A stretch of 64,000 bases of DNA, taken from Acinetobacter nectaris CIP 110549. Its GTDB lineage: Bacteria > Pseudomonadota > Gammaproteobacteria > Pseudomonadales > Moraxellaceae. The stretch is taken from NCBI RefSeq assembly GCF_000488215.1, contig NZ_KI530736.1, positions 46,878 through 110,877 on the forward strand. Direction: 5' to 3'. This document shows positions 36,801 through 46,504 of the stretch, piece after piece; position 1 is the first letter of the stretch; each line of letters opens with the position of its first letter. The notes under the pieces were generated by a model that saw nothing but the letters and a program-made list of their open reading frames with translations, was not told the DNA's origin and ran no database searches. The position numbers and the translations under genes are program-made.

Positions 36801-39800
36801 AATACGCGCTTCTGGTATTTTTTGACCATTTACCCATAACTCAAGCTGTGTACCCGCTGTACCTTTAATCTGAACAGATGTTTGAGGGTAAGCTAAGATT
36901 TGCTCTGGCTTCAGGTTTAAAATTTCTAATTGGTTATTGGTCGAATTCTCTAATGCCGACTCTAAACTCACCATTTTCGTATTTGCCGTAGATAACGACT
37001 TACTTTCTAATTTTTTGTCTGGTTCAAATTGAGTTTGTTTTAACTCTCTAATTTGGTCTTTAGAAAAGTCAAGGTTACAATTTGCAGGAAAACCCTGTGC
37101 TGAAATACAGCCACTGGCTGGCTGTCCACGTACATCTGTTACTTTCGATGAAATAGGGTCTAGTGTTAAATCTGACCGTAGAATTTGCTCTAAATTAATA
37201 TTGTCTTGCTCAATTTTCTTTTTCCGATCAGTAATACGCTGTATTAATATATCAGAGCATGCAAGAGTCTCATCTGTTATCGCAAAATCTGCTCGATGTA
37301 GTTCACCACGTTTTAAATCAACAAAACGACTATTTGGGTCACCTGCTTGTCGGTTACTGATTAACTCTAATTTAGATGCAATAGGCAGACTTGTACTATC
37401 AACTTTTAAAACATGTGTTTTTGCGCTCACGCCATAAAAGTCATATTTACCTTCACTGTCAGTAATTACATAACTGCCATCTTCAAGATAAATACGTACA
37501 CCGGGTACGCCAAGTTCACCAGGATCTTGTACACCATTTTTATTACAGTCGGCAAATACTTTACCAATAATAAAACCATCAGAAATTAGTGCACCTGGAA
37601 TAACAGCAACTGTGGCAATTGCTTCATTAGAGTCGACACCAGTAGCATCTTTAGCACGAGCGCGGTTAATACCATCGCTATTGAGTGCATTTGGACCTAT
37701 GTATACACGATACTGGATTTTGACCTCATTATTTGGATTCAATGTCCCAAGACCAAGTTTTAGATAAGGACCTTTACCACCAAGAGGATCTTCAACTTTT
37801 ACACCATTTACACGCATAGAACCTTGCATGTAAACAAAACCTCTAGGTAATGTATCTGTCATTGCTACATTTGTTGAATCTACGGTTCCTCTATTGGCAA
37901 CAGTCACTGTATAGTCTTCGAAATCACCAATTTCTGCAGTTGAACTCGATGCAGATTTTTTAACAAATAGAGATGAGCTTATATTTGATACAACAGGGTC
38001 GATTGGAATATCTATATTAAGTGCAGGATCGCCATTATTTAATGTGAATTGCTCTGCGTAAGACCACTTGAGGTCAACAGCTTTATCTGCAGAAAAGCTT
38101 GGATATACTGACTTATCACTTACAAAAGTATATTTAGTATTACCAGGGATTGTCTTTGTATCTACAACTATACTGTAAGTACCTGCCTTCACAAGTGGAT
38201 AAATAAATTCGCCTGAGCTATTCGTTGTTTGTGTTGCTGGAATTGAAATTTCTTCTCCCGTTTGAGAATCAATTTTAAATGCAACTCCATCAGCAATGGG
38301 GTGACCACTTTGATCTAATAAGGTTACAGTTGCTCCAGATACAGGCAACCCAGTTTTTGCATCAAAAACAATACCATATGGGTCTATAAGAACATCTGTA
38401 TTTAGATCTTCAACTACTCCGGTTGAGTTATGTTGTGAGTCTAAACAGTCAGTTAAACTAATATTAACTTTATCACGTTTTATTGTCTGTAAAACTGAGT
38501 CGTACGAAATACCTTTATTTGCCAAAGTGGTGGGTAGACTATAATGAAATATGCCCGTATTTACCCCTGTTTCAACACCAACAACTTCTTCTATATCACC
38601 CGTTTTTTCTGATTTAATCCTAATTTTCACATGATCTACTGAATCACGACTCATATTACAACTTGAGTTTTTTACTTCTATATTTAAAGGAGTATTTACA
38701 CTTCCCGTTGCTAAGATATTTTTGAAGTTACTTGAGTTATGTGAAATATGTGCTGTACCTGTTACCAATGTAGACACTACATTAGAAACTATTTCTTTCT
38801 GCTTTTCATCGAAAGCATAAGATACTTTATAGGAGTTTTTAATTGTCGTTTTGGCAACATCATTGTTCATACTTAAAATAAGATTAACTTGTTCTGATGT
38901 GTTTTTATCAATTTGTGGAAACCCAACAATAAACTGACTAAGTTGTGTTAAATCACTAGGTGGCGTTGTACTATAACTATTATTTGTAAGTTTATATAAA
39001 ATTTTAGCTTGAGGATTCTTAGCTAAAGCTGATTTAAAGGTTGTATTTGGTGGAATATCATTTTCCAATAGTACCATTTTTTGTACTTGCCCATTGACTA
39101 CAACATCAATAGGTTTAGCTGCCCGCTTCCCCTCATTATTCACATTAAAGGTGTAGTTCAAATCATAACTTGATGTCGCTGAAGGTATAAATGTCTTTTG
39201 TTGTACATCGGCATTTGCAACCAGTTTTGCACCATAGTTTACCGCATGATCCTCTATTGTCACTGTTGTTTGACTATTCTCAGCAACTGTAGCTTTAATA
39301 GGTAAATTAATTTGCTGATCATCGGTTAAGGTTGCACTTGTTGTTGCAACAACCCATAGGTTAACACTTTGTCCAGCCTGTAAAGGTACAACTGTCGTTA
39401 TCTCTTGATCAGCATCATCAAACTGACCATTTTTATTCGTATCTACATAAATTTTAACATTATTTAATGTGCTCGTGGTTAATGCTTCCAACTGAACACT
39501 TACAGGTGTATTACTGTTATTCGTTAAAGTATTTGCCCATATAACTCTTTTATTTGGTTCTATATCTAGTACAGGTGATGCCGTTAACCCAATTGCATAT
39601 AATGCTGAAACGTTCACTTCAAGCGTGTTTGAAACTGACTGGTATTTATTATTGTCTATATCTGTAAAGTTTGCATAGGCAATATTTTTAATTGTCGTAC
39701 CAAAACTTGGAATGCTCGAAGCACTACTATACTGAGTAGACAATATAGATATTGTTAACGTAGATAACATAAAAGATATGTTTTTACATACTTTCGCTTT

Positions 39801-39824
39801 TGTCTTTCGTTTCACAGCACCCAA
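33804..39824 (-). CDS. Giant surface protein: DUF11/SdrD-B-like repeats plus predicted outer-membrane beta-barrel
   Basis: A 2006-aa exported protein. After a signal region (SFMLSTLTISILSTQYSSASS) it has the N-terminal module shared with its neighbours (TTIKNIAYANFTDIDNNKYQSVSN), several beta-sandwich domains, a carboxypeptidase-regulatory-like segment near residue 500 (GLPVSGATVTLLDQSG), a clear DUF11 domain at about 620-740 (DYTVTVANRGTVDSTNVAMT), an SdrD-B-like domain at about 755-820 (GKVFADCNKNGVQDPGELG), Ig-like domains, and from about 1210 to the end alternating amphipathic strands rich in Tyr and Arg that look like a large beta-barrel, ending in LRFRFKFDENLF. The start is uncertain: TTG 39824, or GTG 39815. 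It probably anchors the system in the outer membrane; the function is not known. Confidence 0.75.
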   Translation of the reverse strand: MGAVKRKTKAKVCKNISFMLSTLTISILSTQYSSASSIPSFGTTIKNIAYANFTDIDNNKYQSVSNTLEVNVSALYAIGLTASPVLDIEPNKRVIWANTLTNNSNTPVSVQLEALTTSTLNNVKIYVDTNKNGQFDDADQEITTVVPLQAGQSVNLWVVATTSATLTDDQQINLPIKATVAENSQTTVTIEDHAVNYGAKLVANADVQQKTFIPSATSSYDLNYTFNVNNEGKRAAKPIDVVVNGQVQKMVLLENDIPPNTTFKSALAKNPQAKILYKLTNNSYSTTPPSDLTQLSQFIVGFPQIDKNTSEQVNLILSMNNDVAKTTIKNSYKVSYAFDEKQKEIVSNVVSTLVTGTAHISHNSSNFKNILATGSVNTPLNIEVKNSSCNMSRDSVDHVKIRIKSEKTGDIEEVVGVETGVNTGIFHYSLPTTLANKGISYDSVLQTIKRDKVNISLTDCLDSQHNSTGVVEDLNTDVLIDPYGIVFDAKTGLPVSGATVTLLDQSGHPIADGVAFKIDSQTGEEISIPATQTTNSSGEFIYPLVKAGTYSIVVDTKTIPGNTKYTFVSDKSVYPSFSADKAVDLKWSYAEQFTLNNGDPALNIDIPIDPVVSNISSSLFVKKSASSSTAEIGDFEDYTVTVANRGTVDSTNVAMTDTLPRGFVYMQGSMRVNGVKVEDPLGGKGPYLKLGLGTLNPNNEVKIQYRVYIGPNALNSDGINRARAKDATGVDSNEAIATVAVIPGALISDGFIIGKVFADCNKNGVQDPGELGVPGVRIYLEDGSYVITDSEGKYDFYGVSAKTHVLKVDSTSLPIASKLELISNRQAGDPNSRFVDLKRGELHRADFAITDETLACSDILIQRITDRKKKIEQDNINLEQILRSDLTLDPISSKVTDVRGQPASGCISAQGFPANCNLDFSKDQIRELKQTQFEPDKKLESKSLSTANTKMVSLESALENSTNNQLEILNLKPEQILAYPQTSVQIKGTAGTQLELWVNGQKIPEARIGKRAVLPSLQVSGLDFIGIDLQVGRNTIEARQVDMMGNIRDTKRIEVIAPDQLDKLLLEPNKVNVQANGYDHYNVVLKVVDRHGTLVSSRTPVTLDSSIGKIDLPDLDPKQPGTQVFVEGGTLVVPVIAPIEAGEGVLSVESGIFSASTPIRFLPDLRPIIAVGMLEGSINFKRFDPKQSGHLKSNDGFEEELTEISSSQHGRYTTNGRAALFLKGQVKGDYLLTAAYDSDKSKNQRLFRDIRPDEYYPVYGDAATKGFDAQSTGKLYVRVDKGRSYIMYGDYVTRTESDEGLSLGQYNRSLTGIRSATETDRYKVVTFAANTNTQQVVNEQRAIGISGPYSLGSVSLQDIQENSEKVEVITRDRNNPGLIIARTTLTRFTDYEVDAFSNSIYLKDPVSSVDANLNPVYLRITVESDQGGAKYTLGGISGSMKVTKQVKVGGSYVKSNNPLTQDQLASVNTVVKFANDKGKLIGELAHSENIYSDLISTTQVSTGSKSSGKLSGNAGRIELNYVYKDLDMKIYHTQADSNFYNTAASITSGRKESGVKGRIQLNKIGLAKLEAIRTEDQLNGINQGASASIERAINRILALELGVRYYDKSAVQTALDNSQIALYHGMSVRTKLTSQLPWQGSNVFAEYEQDVLDSTRRVFALGANYQINSKLRAYGRHELISSLSGLYDLNSSQRQNVTVFGLDSKYNNNGTAFSEYRVRDGVSTREAEAAIGLRNRWELGQGIYTNTSFEQTKALSSLNTSNSESTAASVGIEYLKNQNWKTVARIEGRWASQTNTLLNTLGFAYKYSENTTLLAKNIVSQTNSKTTSSGDRLINRFQLGLAYRDTERDRFDALAKVEYRYDHNQSDLTNPYLKHVYILSHHLNYHPMKDLTISGNYAVKSVNTTFSNLESSGVTHMLSARSIYDITEQWDAGVNTGVLWSNVASGQRTLLGAEIGYLVAENLWVSGGYNFSGYRDDDLVESDTTHQGAYLRFRFKFDENLFKKNK

Positions 39825-39921
39825 CCAACTAATCTCAATAAAAAAACTTCATGTGAGCATTTACTAGACGTAAATGCCCACAAACTTCATATATTCATAA
39901 TGAATAAATTAAATAGAGTTA

Positions 39922-42627
39922 TTAATTATTTACCTTAATCATAAACTCTAATGAAGCACTTGAACTTGGTGCAAGCGGTGTTTTCTCTGCAGAGACTGTA
40001 CCTGTTGAACCATCAGTTAAAGTAGTTGTTGAGGAACTAATTGTTGCATTTGTCGCAACTGGAGAAACATCTTTAATCACTTTTAAAGTTGTATATGCAG
40101 GTGTTGCATCACTAATTACAACATTAGTTACGTTGGCATTACCTTCGTTAGATGCTGTAATTCTATATTTCACGCACTCACCAGGTTTAGCATTAATACT
40201 ACCTTGAGTGTAAGCAGATGAATTATTACCTGTAGAACAGTCAGCCTGCACTTGCTCTTTCACTAAACGAACCTGACCACTCGTTACAGTAGTTACATCC
40301 GTATTTATAAGATCAGTACTAGATTGTCCACCCATTACTGTTGGTTTGATGGTTAAAGTCACATTATTTGCTGTTCCAGCAGTTGCACTTGTTGGAGATT
40401 GAACTTTAATTAATAAGTTTACTGATTTACCAATTCCAAGACCACTGGCACCAAGTTTTTCAGCTAGGTCACTTCCTGTAACCAACTCATTTGCATCGGC
40501 AACACCATCGTTATTCAAGTCAACAAATATACTTGCTACCCAACCAGTTCCTGCCTGAGCATTCTTCAATTCAAATGGTAGGCTGCCTGCACTTGCACCT
40601 TCAACAATATTACTGTTGTTTGTCAATGTATGTGTATAAGTAACCGTACCACCTTGTGCAACCTGACCACTACGGTCATTTTGAACACTTAATTTACGCA
40701 CAGTTTCTACAGTTACACGGTCAGACATAACATCAGTTAAGCCCGTTGCAGGTGAAGCTACTTTAAATAAAACTTCCTGATTACCAGCTGAAGCATTACT
40801 TGGAGGAGTAACAAGCGCAACTAATTTTACAGTACTTCCACTAGGCACATTTCCAGTGTTTGTCAGTGGAGCACCCATTGCAGCACCTGAAGAATCTGCT
40901 AAGTAATATTGAACAGACCAACCTTCTGGCAATGCTGATGATGTAGATAAATTATAGTTATCTCCAGTGGCACCACTATTTTTAACAGCTAATGGAAAGC
41001 TCGCTGCTTGACCTGGTTTTGTTGATTTTGTATCAATGTATTGAGCTGTATCTTGACCTGAAGCACCTACCGTATTTCCTGTACTGTCTGTTGTATCACC
41101 ATTAGATAAGTCAACAGTAGATGCCGTTACTTGACTAATAACCAACTTAATTGTATCTGTCCCTGTTGAATTACTTACAGGCGCAGATGTTAAAATTGCA
41201 TTAATTGGTGTTGTTGGTGCAGGTGCTGGTGTGAAATAGTTAGCAGGAAGTGTTACTTTAGAAACAACCTGATATGTCGCCCCACTCGCAACTGGTCCAG
41301 TATCAAGAATACCATCGCCATTTGTATCTGTTAATGGTGTAACACCATCTGCTTTGAATAGCTCAACGATACTACCAGGCGGTAAAGCATCTTTATTTAC
41401 CGTAATATTATACGCTTCTGTAACGTTACCTGTGTTATGGATAACAATTGGTTCACCGCTATCATTCGTCAAGCCAAAACTAACAGGTGTACCTTGAGTC
41501 GTTGATTTAGTAATTACATCAGGAGTTGGCGTTGTTGTTGTTGTTCCATCAGCAAAGGCATCTGACAAGCTGTCATTCATCGTACCTTTTTTAACGCTCA
41601 ATACATTAATATCATTTGAGTTAGATGGTGTGGTGTTCTCAGGGCCTGAACCATCTGGATCTACTCCAGCAATGTTTGTAATTTTACCTGCGGGAGTATT
41701 TTGAACAACTTGAACTTTAAATTTCAATACACCAGAGCTATTGGCAGCGACAGTAGGAATAACTAATGTTGCTTTGCCCGAAGTAAAGTCATAACCATCT
41801 GTATCAGAACTTGCATCATTTAATGCTGTTCCATTCAATGTTGCAGAGCCTGCAACATAAGTTAAACCAGCAGGAAGTATATCTGTAATCGTAACATTTT
41901 TTGCCGTTGTATTACCTGTGTTTTGATAGGCTAGGCTATATTCTACTTCACGCACTGTTGTACTTGCCTGCGTCGCATCTACATTTTTTACGTTCGCAGA
42001 AGTCACAAGGCTAATTACTGCACCAGTCGTAATTTTTACAGTATCAATGCTTTTTGCGTTAACTGTTGTATCAAAATGGCTTGCAGCAGATACTGTTAAT
42101 TTACCAAGATCATCTTTAACACTATTACTTGCAGTCGTCGCTTGAACAATCAGGTTAACTGATTCACCAGCTCCTAAAGTAACATTTGTAATTGGTGTTT
42201 GGCTGTCTGGAACACCATCTTTATTGGCATCAAGATAGACATTTAAACCACTAAAATCATAATTATCTGATGTGTTATTTCGACTATCATTATTTGTAAC
42301 ACCAACTGTAAAGGTATCTGTACCATTACCTGTATTTGTTAATGTATGAGATAGCGATACTTGACCATTTGCGTTTGCTGTCTGTGTTTGATCTGAACTC
42401 AATGCAAAGCTAGCAACTTGTTGAACTGTTGTAGTTACCACATTTGATGTGACTGTTTTACTAGATCCATTCGTATCTGTATAGCTTGCAGATGCAATGT
42501 TACTAATATTCGTACCTGCATTTGGTGCAGCAGCATTTGCTACAGATGTCAATGCAAATCCACCAGCAACTAATGCCATTGCAGTTGCAAGTTTTGTTAA
42601 TTTCAAACATTGTGTCTGACTAAACAT
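39922..42627 (-). CDS. DUF11-repeat exported surface protein, paralog 1
   Basis: A 901-aa secreted protein with a clean signal peptide ending ALTSVANAAAP. The N-terminal module reads GTNISNIASASYTDTNGSSKTVTSN. DUF11 domains follow (YSLAYQNTGNTTAKNVTITDILPAGLTYVAGS at about 230-260; a last one from about 815, KYRITASNEGNANVTNVVISDATPAYTTL). Three acidic loops of the calcium-binding type occur: DANKDGVPDS, DTNGDGILDTG and DLNNDGVADANE. The protein is rich in Thr, Ser, Asn, Ala and Val and has no membrane anchor or sorting signal; its end (LEFMIKVNN) is the last strand of the final domain. It has the same architecture as the two plus-strand paralogs. Likely a building block of a surface layer or fibre. 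Confidence 0.8.
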   Translation of the reverse strand: MFSQTQCLKLTKLATAMALVAGGFALTSVANAAAPNAGTNISNIASASYTDTNGSSKTVTSNVVTTTVQQVASFALSSDQTQTANANGQVSLSHTLTNTGNGTDTFTVGVTNNDSRNNTSDNYDFSGLNVYLDANKDGVPDSQTPITNVTLGAGESVNLIVQATTASNSVKDDLGKLTVSAASHFDTTVNAKSIDTVKITTGAVISLVTSANVKNVDATQASTTVREVEYSLAYQNTGNTTAKNVTITDILPAGLTYVAGSATLNGTALNDASSDTDGYDFTSGKATLVIPTVAANSSGVLKFKVQVVQNTPAGKITNIAGVDPDGSGPENTTPSNSNDINVLSVKKGTMNDSLSDAFADGTTTTTPTPDVITKSTTQGTPVSFGLTNDSGEPIVIHNTGNVTEAYNITVNKDALPPGSIVELFKADGVTPLTDTNGDGILDTGPVASGATYQVVSKVTLPANYFTPAPAPTTPINAILTSAPVSNSTGTDTIKLVISQVTASTVDLSNGDTTDSTGNTVGASGQDTAQYIDTKSTKPGQAASFPLAVKNSGATGDNYNLSTSSALPEGWSVQYYLADSSGAAMGAPLTNTGNVPSGSTVKLVALVTPPSNASAGNQEVLFKVASPATGLTDVMSDRVTVETVRKLSVQNDRSGQVAQGGTVTYTHTLTNNSNIVEGASAGSLPFELKNAQAGTGWVASIFVDLNNDGVADANELVTGSDLAEKLGASGLGIGKSVNLLIKVQSPTSATAGTANNVTLTIKPTVMGGQSSTDLINTDVTTVTSGQVRLVKEQVQADCSTGNNSSAYTQGSINAKPGECVKYRITASNEGNANVTNVVISDATPAYTTLKVIKDVSPVATNATISSSTTTLTDGSTGTVSAEKTPLAPSSSASLEFMIKVNN

Positions 42628-42763
42628 TTAGGAAGTTCCCCTATTTATGTACTCAATATATTTCGCGTAAATTACTGACGATTAGAAATCATGATTGCAT
42701 GATAATTTCACAGCATAGTTCTATCTGATAATCAGGATATGTTGGTCTTTAAAAGAAGCTAGC

Positions 42764-43294
42764 TTATTTAGTTTCGGCTTTTTCACTTCTAACTTGAATC
42801 TGAGCTGAAACAGTAATGGACTTACCTGCTGGAAGTACTGCAATTGTCCAACGCAGTGCGCGGTAATCTTGAAGTGGAATATCAACCAATTGGTTGCCTT
42901 CTTTTTTCTTTAAAGGCATTGGAGAAAAATTTATACCGTCTGTAGTTGCCTTTGCATTTTCTGGCTTAGATTTACCTAGAAATTGAGTTTCTGTAGGTAT
43001 AGGTAAAGTAGCTGATAAATTTTTTATCTCACCTAAAGTATTATTTGTATATGTTGCACGATACTCAATAACATCATTTGGTTTTACATTCGAAACCAAT
43101 TTGGCTGTTTGGTTTCCATCCTTTCCTACACTGATCAGATAAGTCTTTAGATCTACAGAAACAGGGTCTTTTGCTACTTTTGTTTCAGCAGAAGCATTAA
43201 TAGTCATAAAAGCTAAACTGGTTACTCCCAATAACCCTCTAATGAAAATACTTTTTAAATCCAATTTTACTGCTCCTAAACTTAAACCAATCAT
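42764..43294 (-). CDS. Small exported DUF11-like protein
   Basis: A 176-aa exported protein consisting of a signal peptide (GLLGVTSLAFMTINASA) and one beta-sandwich domain (DVIEYRATYTNNTLGEIKNLSATLPIPTETQFLGKS, ALRWTIAVLPAGKSITVSAQIQV) that follows the DUF11 pattern. The start is unclear: the ATG at 43294 has its AGGA almost touching it, while a TTG at 43264 has AGGAG 8 bases upstream and gives a shorter, more usual signal peptide. First gene of the minus-strand set, 136 bases before the 901-aa paralog. It could be a capping or initiating subunit; this is conjecture. Confidence 0.75.
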   Translation of the reverse strand: MIGLSLGAVKLDLKSIFIRGLLGVTSLAFMTINASAETKVAKDPVSVDLKTYLISVGKDGNQTAKLVSNVKPNDVIEYRATYTNNTLGEIKNLSATLPIPTETQFLGKSKPENAKATTDGINFSPMPLKKKEGNQLVDIPLQDYRALRWTIAVLPAGKSITVSAQIQVRSEKAETK

Positions 43295-43824
43295 TTCCTA
43301 GACATTTTCTCACACATTGGTAAAATAATCTCCATATTGTATCTATAATATGAACTATTACATGTGTTTTTGTTTAAAATGTATAGTTTGTATAACAATT
43401 ATTTCATTTTTATAAGCATAAACTGCTCTTGAAATGATTTTTTGTAGAAATGAAAGAGAATATTTTTGAATACGGCACCTTCTAAAGAGATTGATTCTTG
43501 CCATTAGGATATAGATATGTTGATAACATCTCACAGCAGATAAATCATAGATACATGGTTTGAATCTATTTATTCATTATTTCGTATAAAGATTGGCTTA
43601 AACTTTTAATCTACAAGAATAAATCTTAATAAGCCCAATCTTTAATAGAATTCAGGTTGTGATAGCTTTCATAGCTAGAATGATTTAAATAATGAAAAGT
43701 GGAAATAGCCTTCACCTCGTCGTAATTTAAATATTTATTAAATATATTATTTAAAAGTAATTTTTTAATTTTTCTCTAATTTTTAATCAAAGTTATCGTG
43801 ATGATATGTGTTGAAGGATAAGTA
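43295..43824. promoter_or_regulatory. Divergent control region of the surface-protein cluster
   Basis: A 530-base AT-rich region between the two divergent gene sets, with no ORF. It holds an imperfect inverted repeat (AAAGATTGGCTTA at 43588-43600 and TAAGCCCAATCTTT at 43630-43643, one unpaired base) that could be a hairpin in either leader or an operator. Promoters are expected for both directions but no consensus pair stands out. Confidence 0.45.
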
Positions 43825-46485
43825 ATGATCGCCCTGCTAAGTAAACATGCCGTTTTAAGAACAACATTCGTTGCTTTAAGTGGTTTATTGGTTGGGTGTT
43901 ATAGCACTTTAGTCTTTGCCCAACCAAAAGCTGGAAGCAATATTATTAATATTGCAAGTGGTGACTTCTATGATGAGCAAGGTAACTTACAAGTTATTAA
44001 TTCCAATGCGGTTGCTTTAACAGTACAACCGATTTATGCACTGAGCTTACAAACTAATCAGCAGAATATTGGTACGATTGGAAGTAAAGTAAGCTTTCCT
44101 CATGTACTAATAAATACAGGAAATACACCAGATGACTATGTGTTTAGTCTAACCCAGCTTACAAATGACCAATTTAACCTAGAAAACATGGCTGTTTATA
44201 TTGATCGTGATCAAAATGGTGAACCAGATGATAATAATAACCTGCTCAATGAAAATAAAACACTAAGGTTAAATGAAGGTGAGTTTGCATCATTGGTTGT
44301 TGTTGGAGATATTCCAACCAATGTATCTGAAAATAATCTTGCACAATTAAATTTAACTGCTACAAGTCAACATAACAATAATATTGCAATGACAGTCAGT
44401 GATACAGCAAAAGTAGTAGATGATGCTGTGATACAAGTGACTAAATCACAGAGTGTTAGTGTAGGTCGAACAGGTACAGAAATTACCTATACATTTAACT
44501 ATACAAATACAGGTACAGCAGCAGCTCGGCTTGTGTTGCAAGACAGTCTAGTTAAAGGTCTTAGCTATAAAGAAAATAGTGGGTACTGGGGAAATAATAC
44601 CAATAGCTTGACTGATGCAGACGATATTGAAACAGGTGAAAATGCAGGTATTAAATATAAAGTCACGAATGGTCAAGTTAATGTCGAATTGGACAATGTA
44701 ACCCCTCTAAGCAAAGGCAGTATTAGTTTTAAAGCAATTGTAAATACAAATGCGACAGACAAAATAGCAAATACTGTAAATTATCAACAATATAATAACT
44801 TAAATACATTAACTAAAAATGCAATGACCAATACAGTTATATTTAATGTCATGCAAACACTTGGTGTTGTACTCAATGCGAATAGTAGTACAGCAAATGA
44901 TGATGGCGAACCAAATATAAGCTCAAGTAATTTACAAACTTTGAATAATACATTTATTGGTATTTCTAAAGAAATTCAATTTGATAACTATATCTGGAAC
45001 ACAGGGCAATCGACAGATAACTATAATTTAAATCTTGTAACGAGTAATGTACCTAGCTGTGCAGTTGTTCGCTTTTACCATGCCGATGGTCGAACTTTAC
45101 TGACAGATACCAATGGCGATGGCGTAATAGACACAGGCAGTCTTACAGCAGGCACTGTAAAGAAAATTAAACTTGGTGTTTATTTTCCATCGGATTGTAC
45201 TTCTAATGCGGTTATGGATTTTGACCTGACAGCAACTTCTGTAACAGATACAACCATTAAAAATAGTACACGAGATCGCCTAACGAATACTATTTCAGTG
45301 GGTGAAAGTGACTTATACAATAGCAATAATTCGGGTGTTGGCATTGGAAATATAGCAGGCTCTAGTGGACAAGCATTACTTGTGAAAAATGCGATGAAAG
45401 GTAGCCGGATTATTTTTCCTTTAGCTATTAAAAATAGTAGTGCAGTTATAAATAACTATAACTTATATGCTTCAAGTGCAAGTATCGATATTAATAATAT
45501 CAACACAACCCTACCTACAGACTGGACGATCAAATTTTATAATGGCGATTCAACTTGCCAATCCTTGCAAGATGAAATTACAAATACAGGGAATATTTCA
45601 TCGGGGGGAACAAAGCAATATTGTGCGGTGGTCAACATCCCTGAATATACAGACTTATCAAATTTACAGCTTTGGTTCGCGATGAAATCTCCGATGAATG
45701 CTCAGGGAGACAGTATTAAAGATCAAGTAGATATTTCAGTACGTCAACTTACTTTAGCCAATGACCAGCAAGGAAAAGTAAATATTGGCGGTACTGTTGT
45801 TTATCTACATACATTAAAAAATATGGGTACCGTCACTGAAGGAGATACTGCAGGAAAAATTAGTCTAAAAGTTGTTCCTCAAAATCTGAATGATGGCTTT
45901 ACCTATGCTCTTTATTATGATGCAAATAACAATGGCATATTAGATGAAGCCGATCCGATTGCAACAGATTTATCTGTGACTGGTGGTATAAGCCCACAAA
46001 AATCCGTACAGCTTTTATTAAAAGTTCAAGCACCATCTACAGCGACAAATGGTGTATCAAGCATTGTAAATATTATGGTATCTGCACCAAATAACATACA
46101 AGGTTTGAGCTTAAATACAATACAAAATACAGACTTCACGATGGTTGACCCGACGCAACTTCGTTTAATAAAAGAGCAAAGCAAAGATGAAGCTTGTATG
46201 TTAACGAATGCAGTTACAGCAACATATAGCAGCACGCCTCTTATGATCAAACCTAATCAGTGCTTAACCTATCGTTTAACAATAAAAAATGATGGCTCAA
46301 CACGCGCAGAAAATGTTGTCATTAATGATATGGTGCCCGCTTATAGCATATTGCGTAGTGATTTGGCACCTTCTGTGAGTAAAGGTAGTGTTGTTATAAG
46401 TGGTGGGAGGATTGTAGGGAAAATAGGAGACCTTGTGCCACAAGAACAAGCAGCATTGTACTTTTCAATACAAGTTACACCGTAA
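43825..46485 (+). CDS. DUF11-repeat exported surface protein, paralog 2
   Basis: An 886-aa secreted protein. The signal peptide spans about residues 1-32 (LLVGCYSTLVFAQP), then the shared N-terminal module AGSNIINIASGDFYDEQGNLQVINSN. A DUF11 domain lies at about 200-300 (ITYTFNYTNTGTAAARLVLQDSL) and another at the end (LTYRLTIKNDGSTRAENVVINDMVPAYSIL). Loops DRDQNGEPDD, DTNGDGVIDTG and DANNNGILDEAD stand at the same places as in the 901-aa paralog. It has no anchor and ends in LYFSIQVTP. AAGGA precedes the ATG. First of three plus-strand genes; 19 bases before the next. Confidence 0.8.
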   Translation: MIALLSKHAVLRTTFVALSGLLVGCYSTLVFAQPKAGSNIINIASGDFYDEQGNLQVINSNAVALTVQPIYALSLQTNQQNIGTIGSKVSFPHVLINTGNTPDDYVFSLTQLTNDQFNLENMAVYIDRDQNGEPDDNNNLLNENKTLRLNEGEFASLVVVGDIPTNVSENNLAQLNLTATSQHNNNIAMTVSDTAKVVDDAVIQVTKSQSVSVGRTGTEITYTFNYTNTGTAAARLVLQDSLVKGLSYKENSGYWGNNTNSLTDADDIETGENAGIKYKVTNGQVNVELDNVTPLSKGSISFKAIVNTNATDKIANTVNYQQYNNLNTLTKNAMTNTVIFNVMQTLGVVLNANSSTANDDGEPNISSSNLQTLNNTFIGISKEIQFDNYIWNTGQSTDNYNLNLVTSNVPSCAVVRFYHADGRTLLTDTNGDGVIDTGSLTAGTVKKIKLGVYFPSDCTSNAVMDFDLTATSVTDTTIKNSTRDRLTNTISVGESDLYNSNNSGVGIGNIAGSSGQALLVKNAMKGSRIIFPLAIKNSSAVINNYNLYASSASIDINNINTTLPTDWTIKFYNGDSTCQSLQDEITNTGNISSGGTKQYCAVVNIPEYTDLSNLQLWFAMKSPMNAQGDSIKDQVDISVRQLTLANDQQGKVNIGGTVVYLHTLKNMGTVTEGDTAGKISLKVVPQNLNDGFTYALYYDANNNGILDEADPIATDLSVTGGISPQKSVQLLLKVQAPSTATNGVSSIVNIMVSAPNNIQGLSLNTIQNTDFTMVDPTQLRLIKEQSKDEACMLTNAVTATYSSTPLMIKPNQCLTYRLTIKNDGSTRAENVVINDMVPAYSILRSDLAPSVSKGSVVISGGRIVGKIGDLVPQEQAALYFSIQVTP

Positions 46486-46504
46486 TTGGGGCAGTTAATA
46501 TAAA

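Noticed and set aside
33804..39824. Type V autotransporter reading of the 2006-aa protein
   Set aside because: The C-terminal region is far longer than a 12-strand translocator and lacks a linker helix or passenger helix pattern; a large barrel with periplasmic or surface domains fits better.
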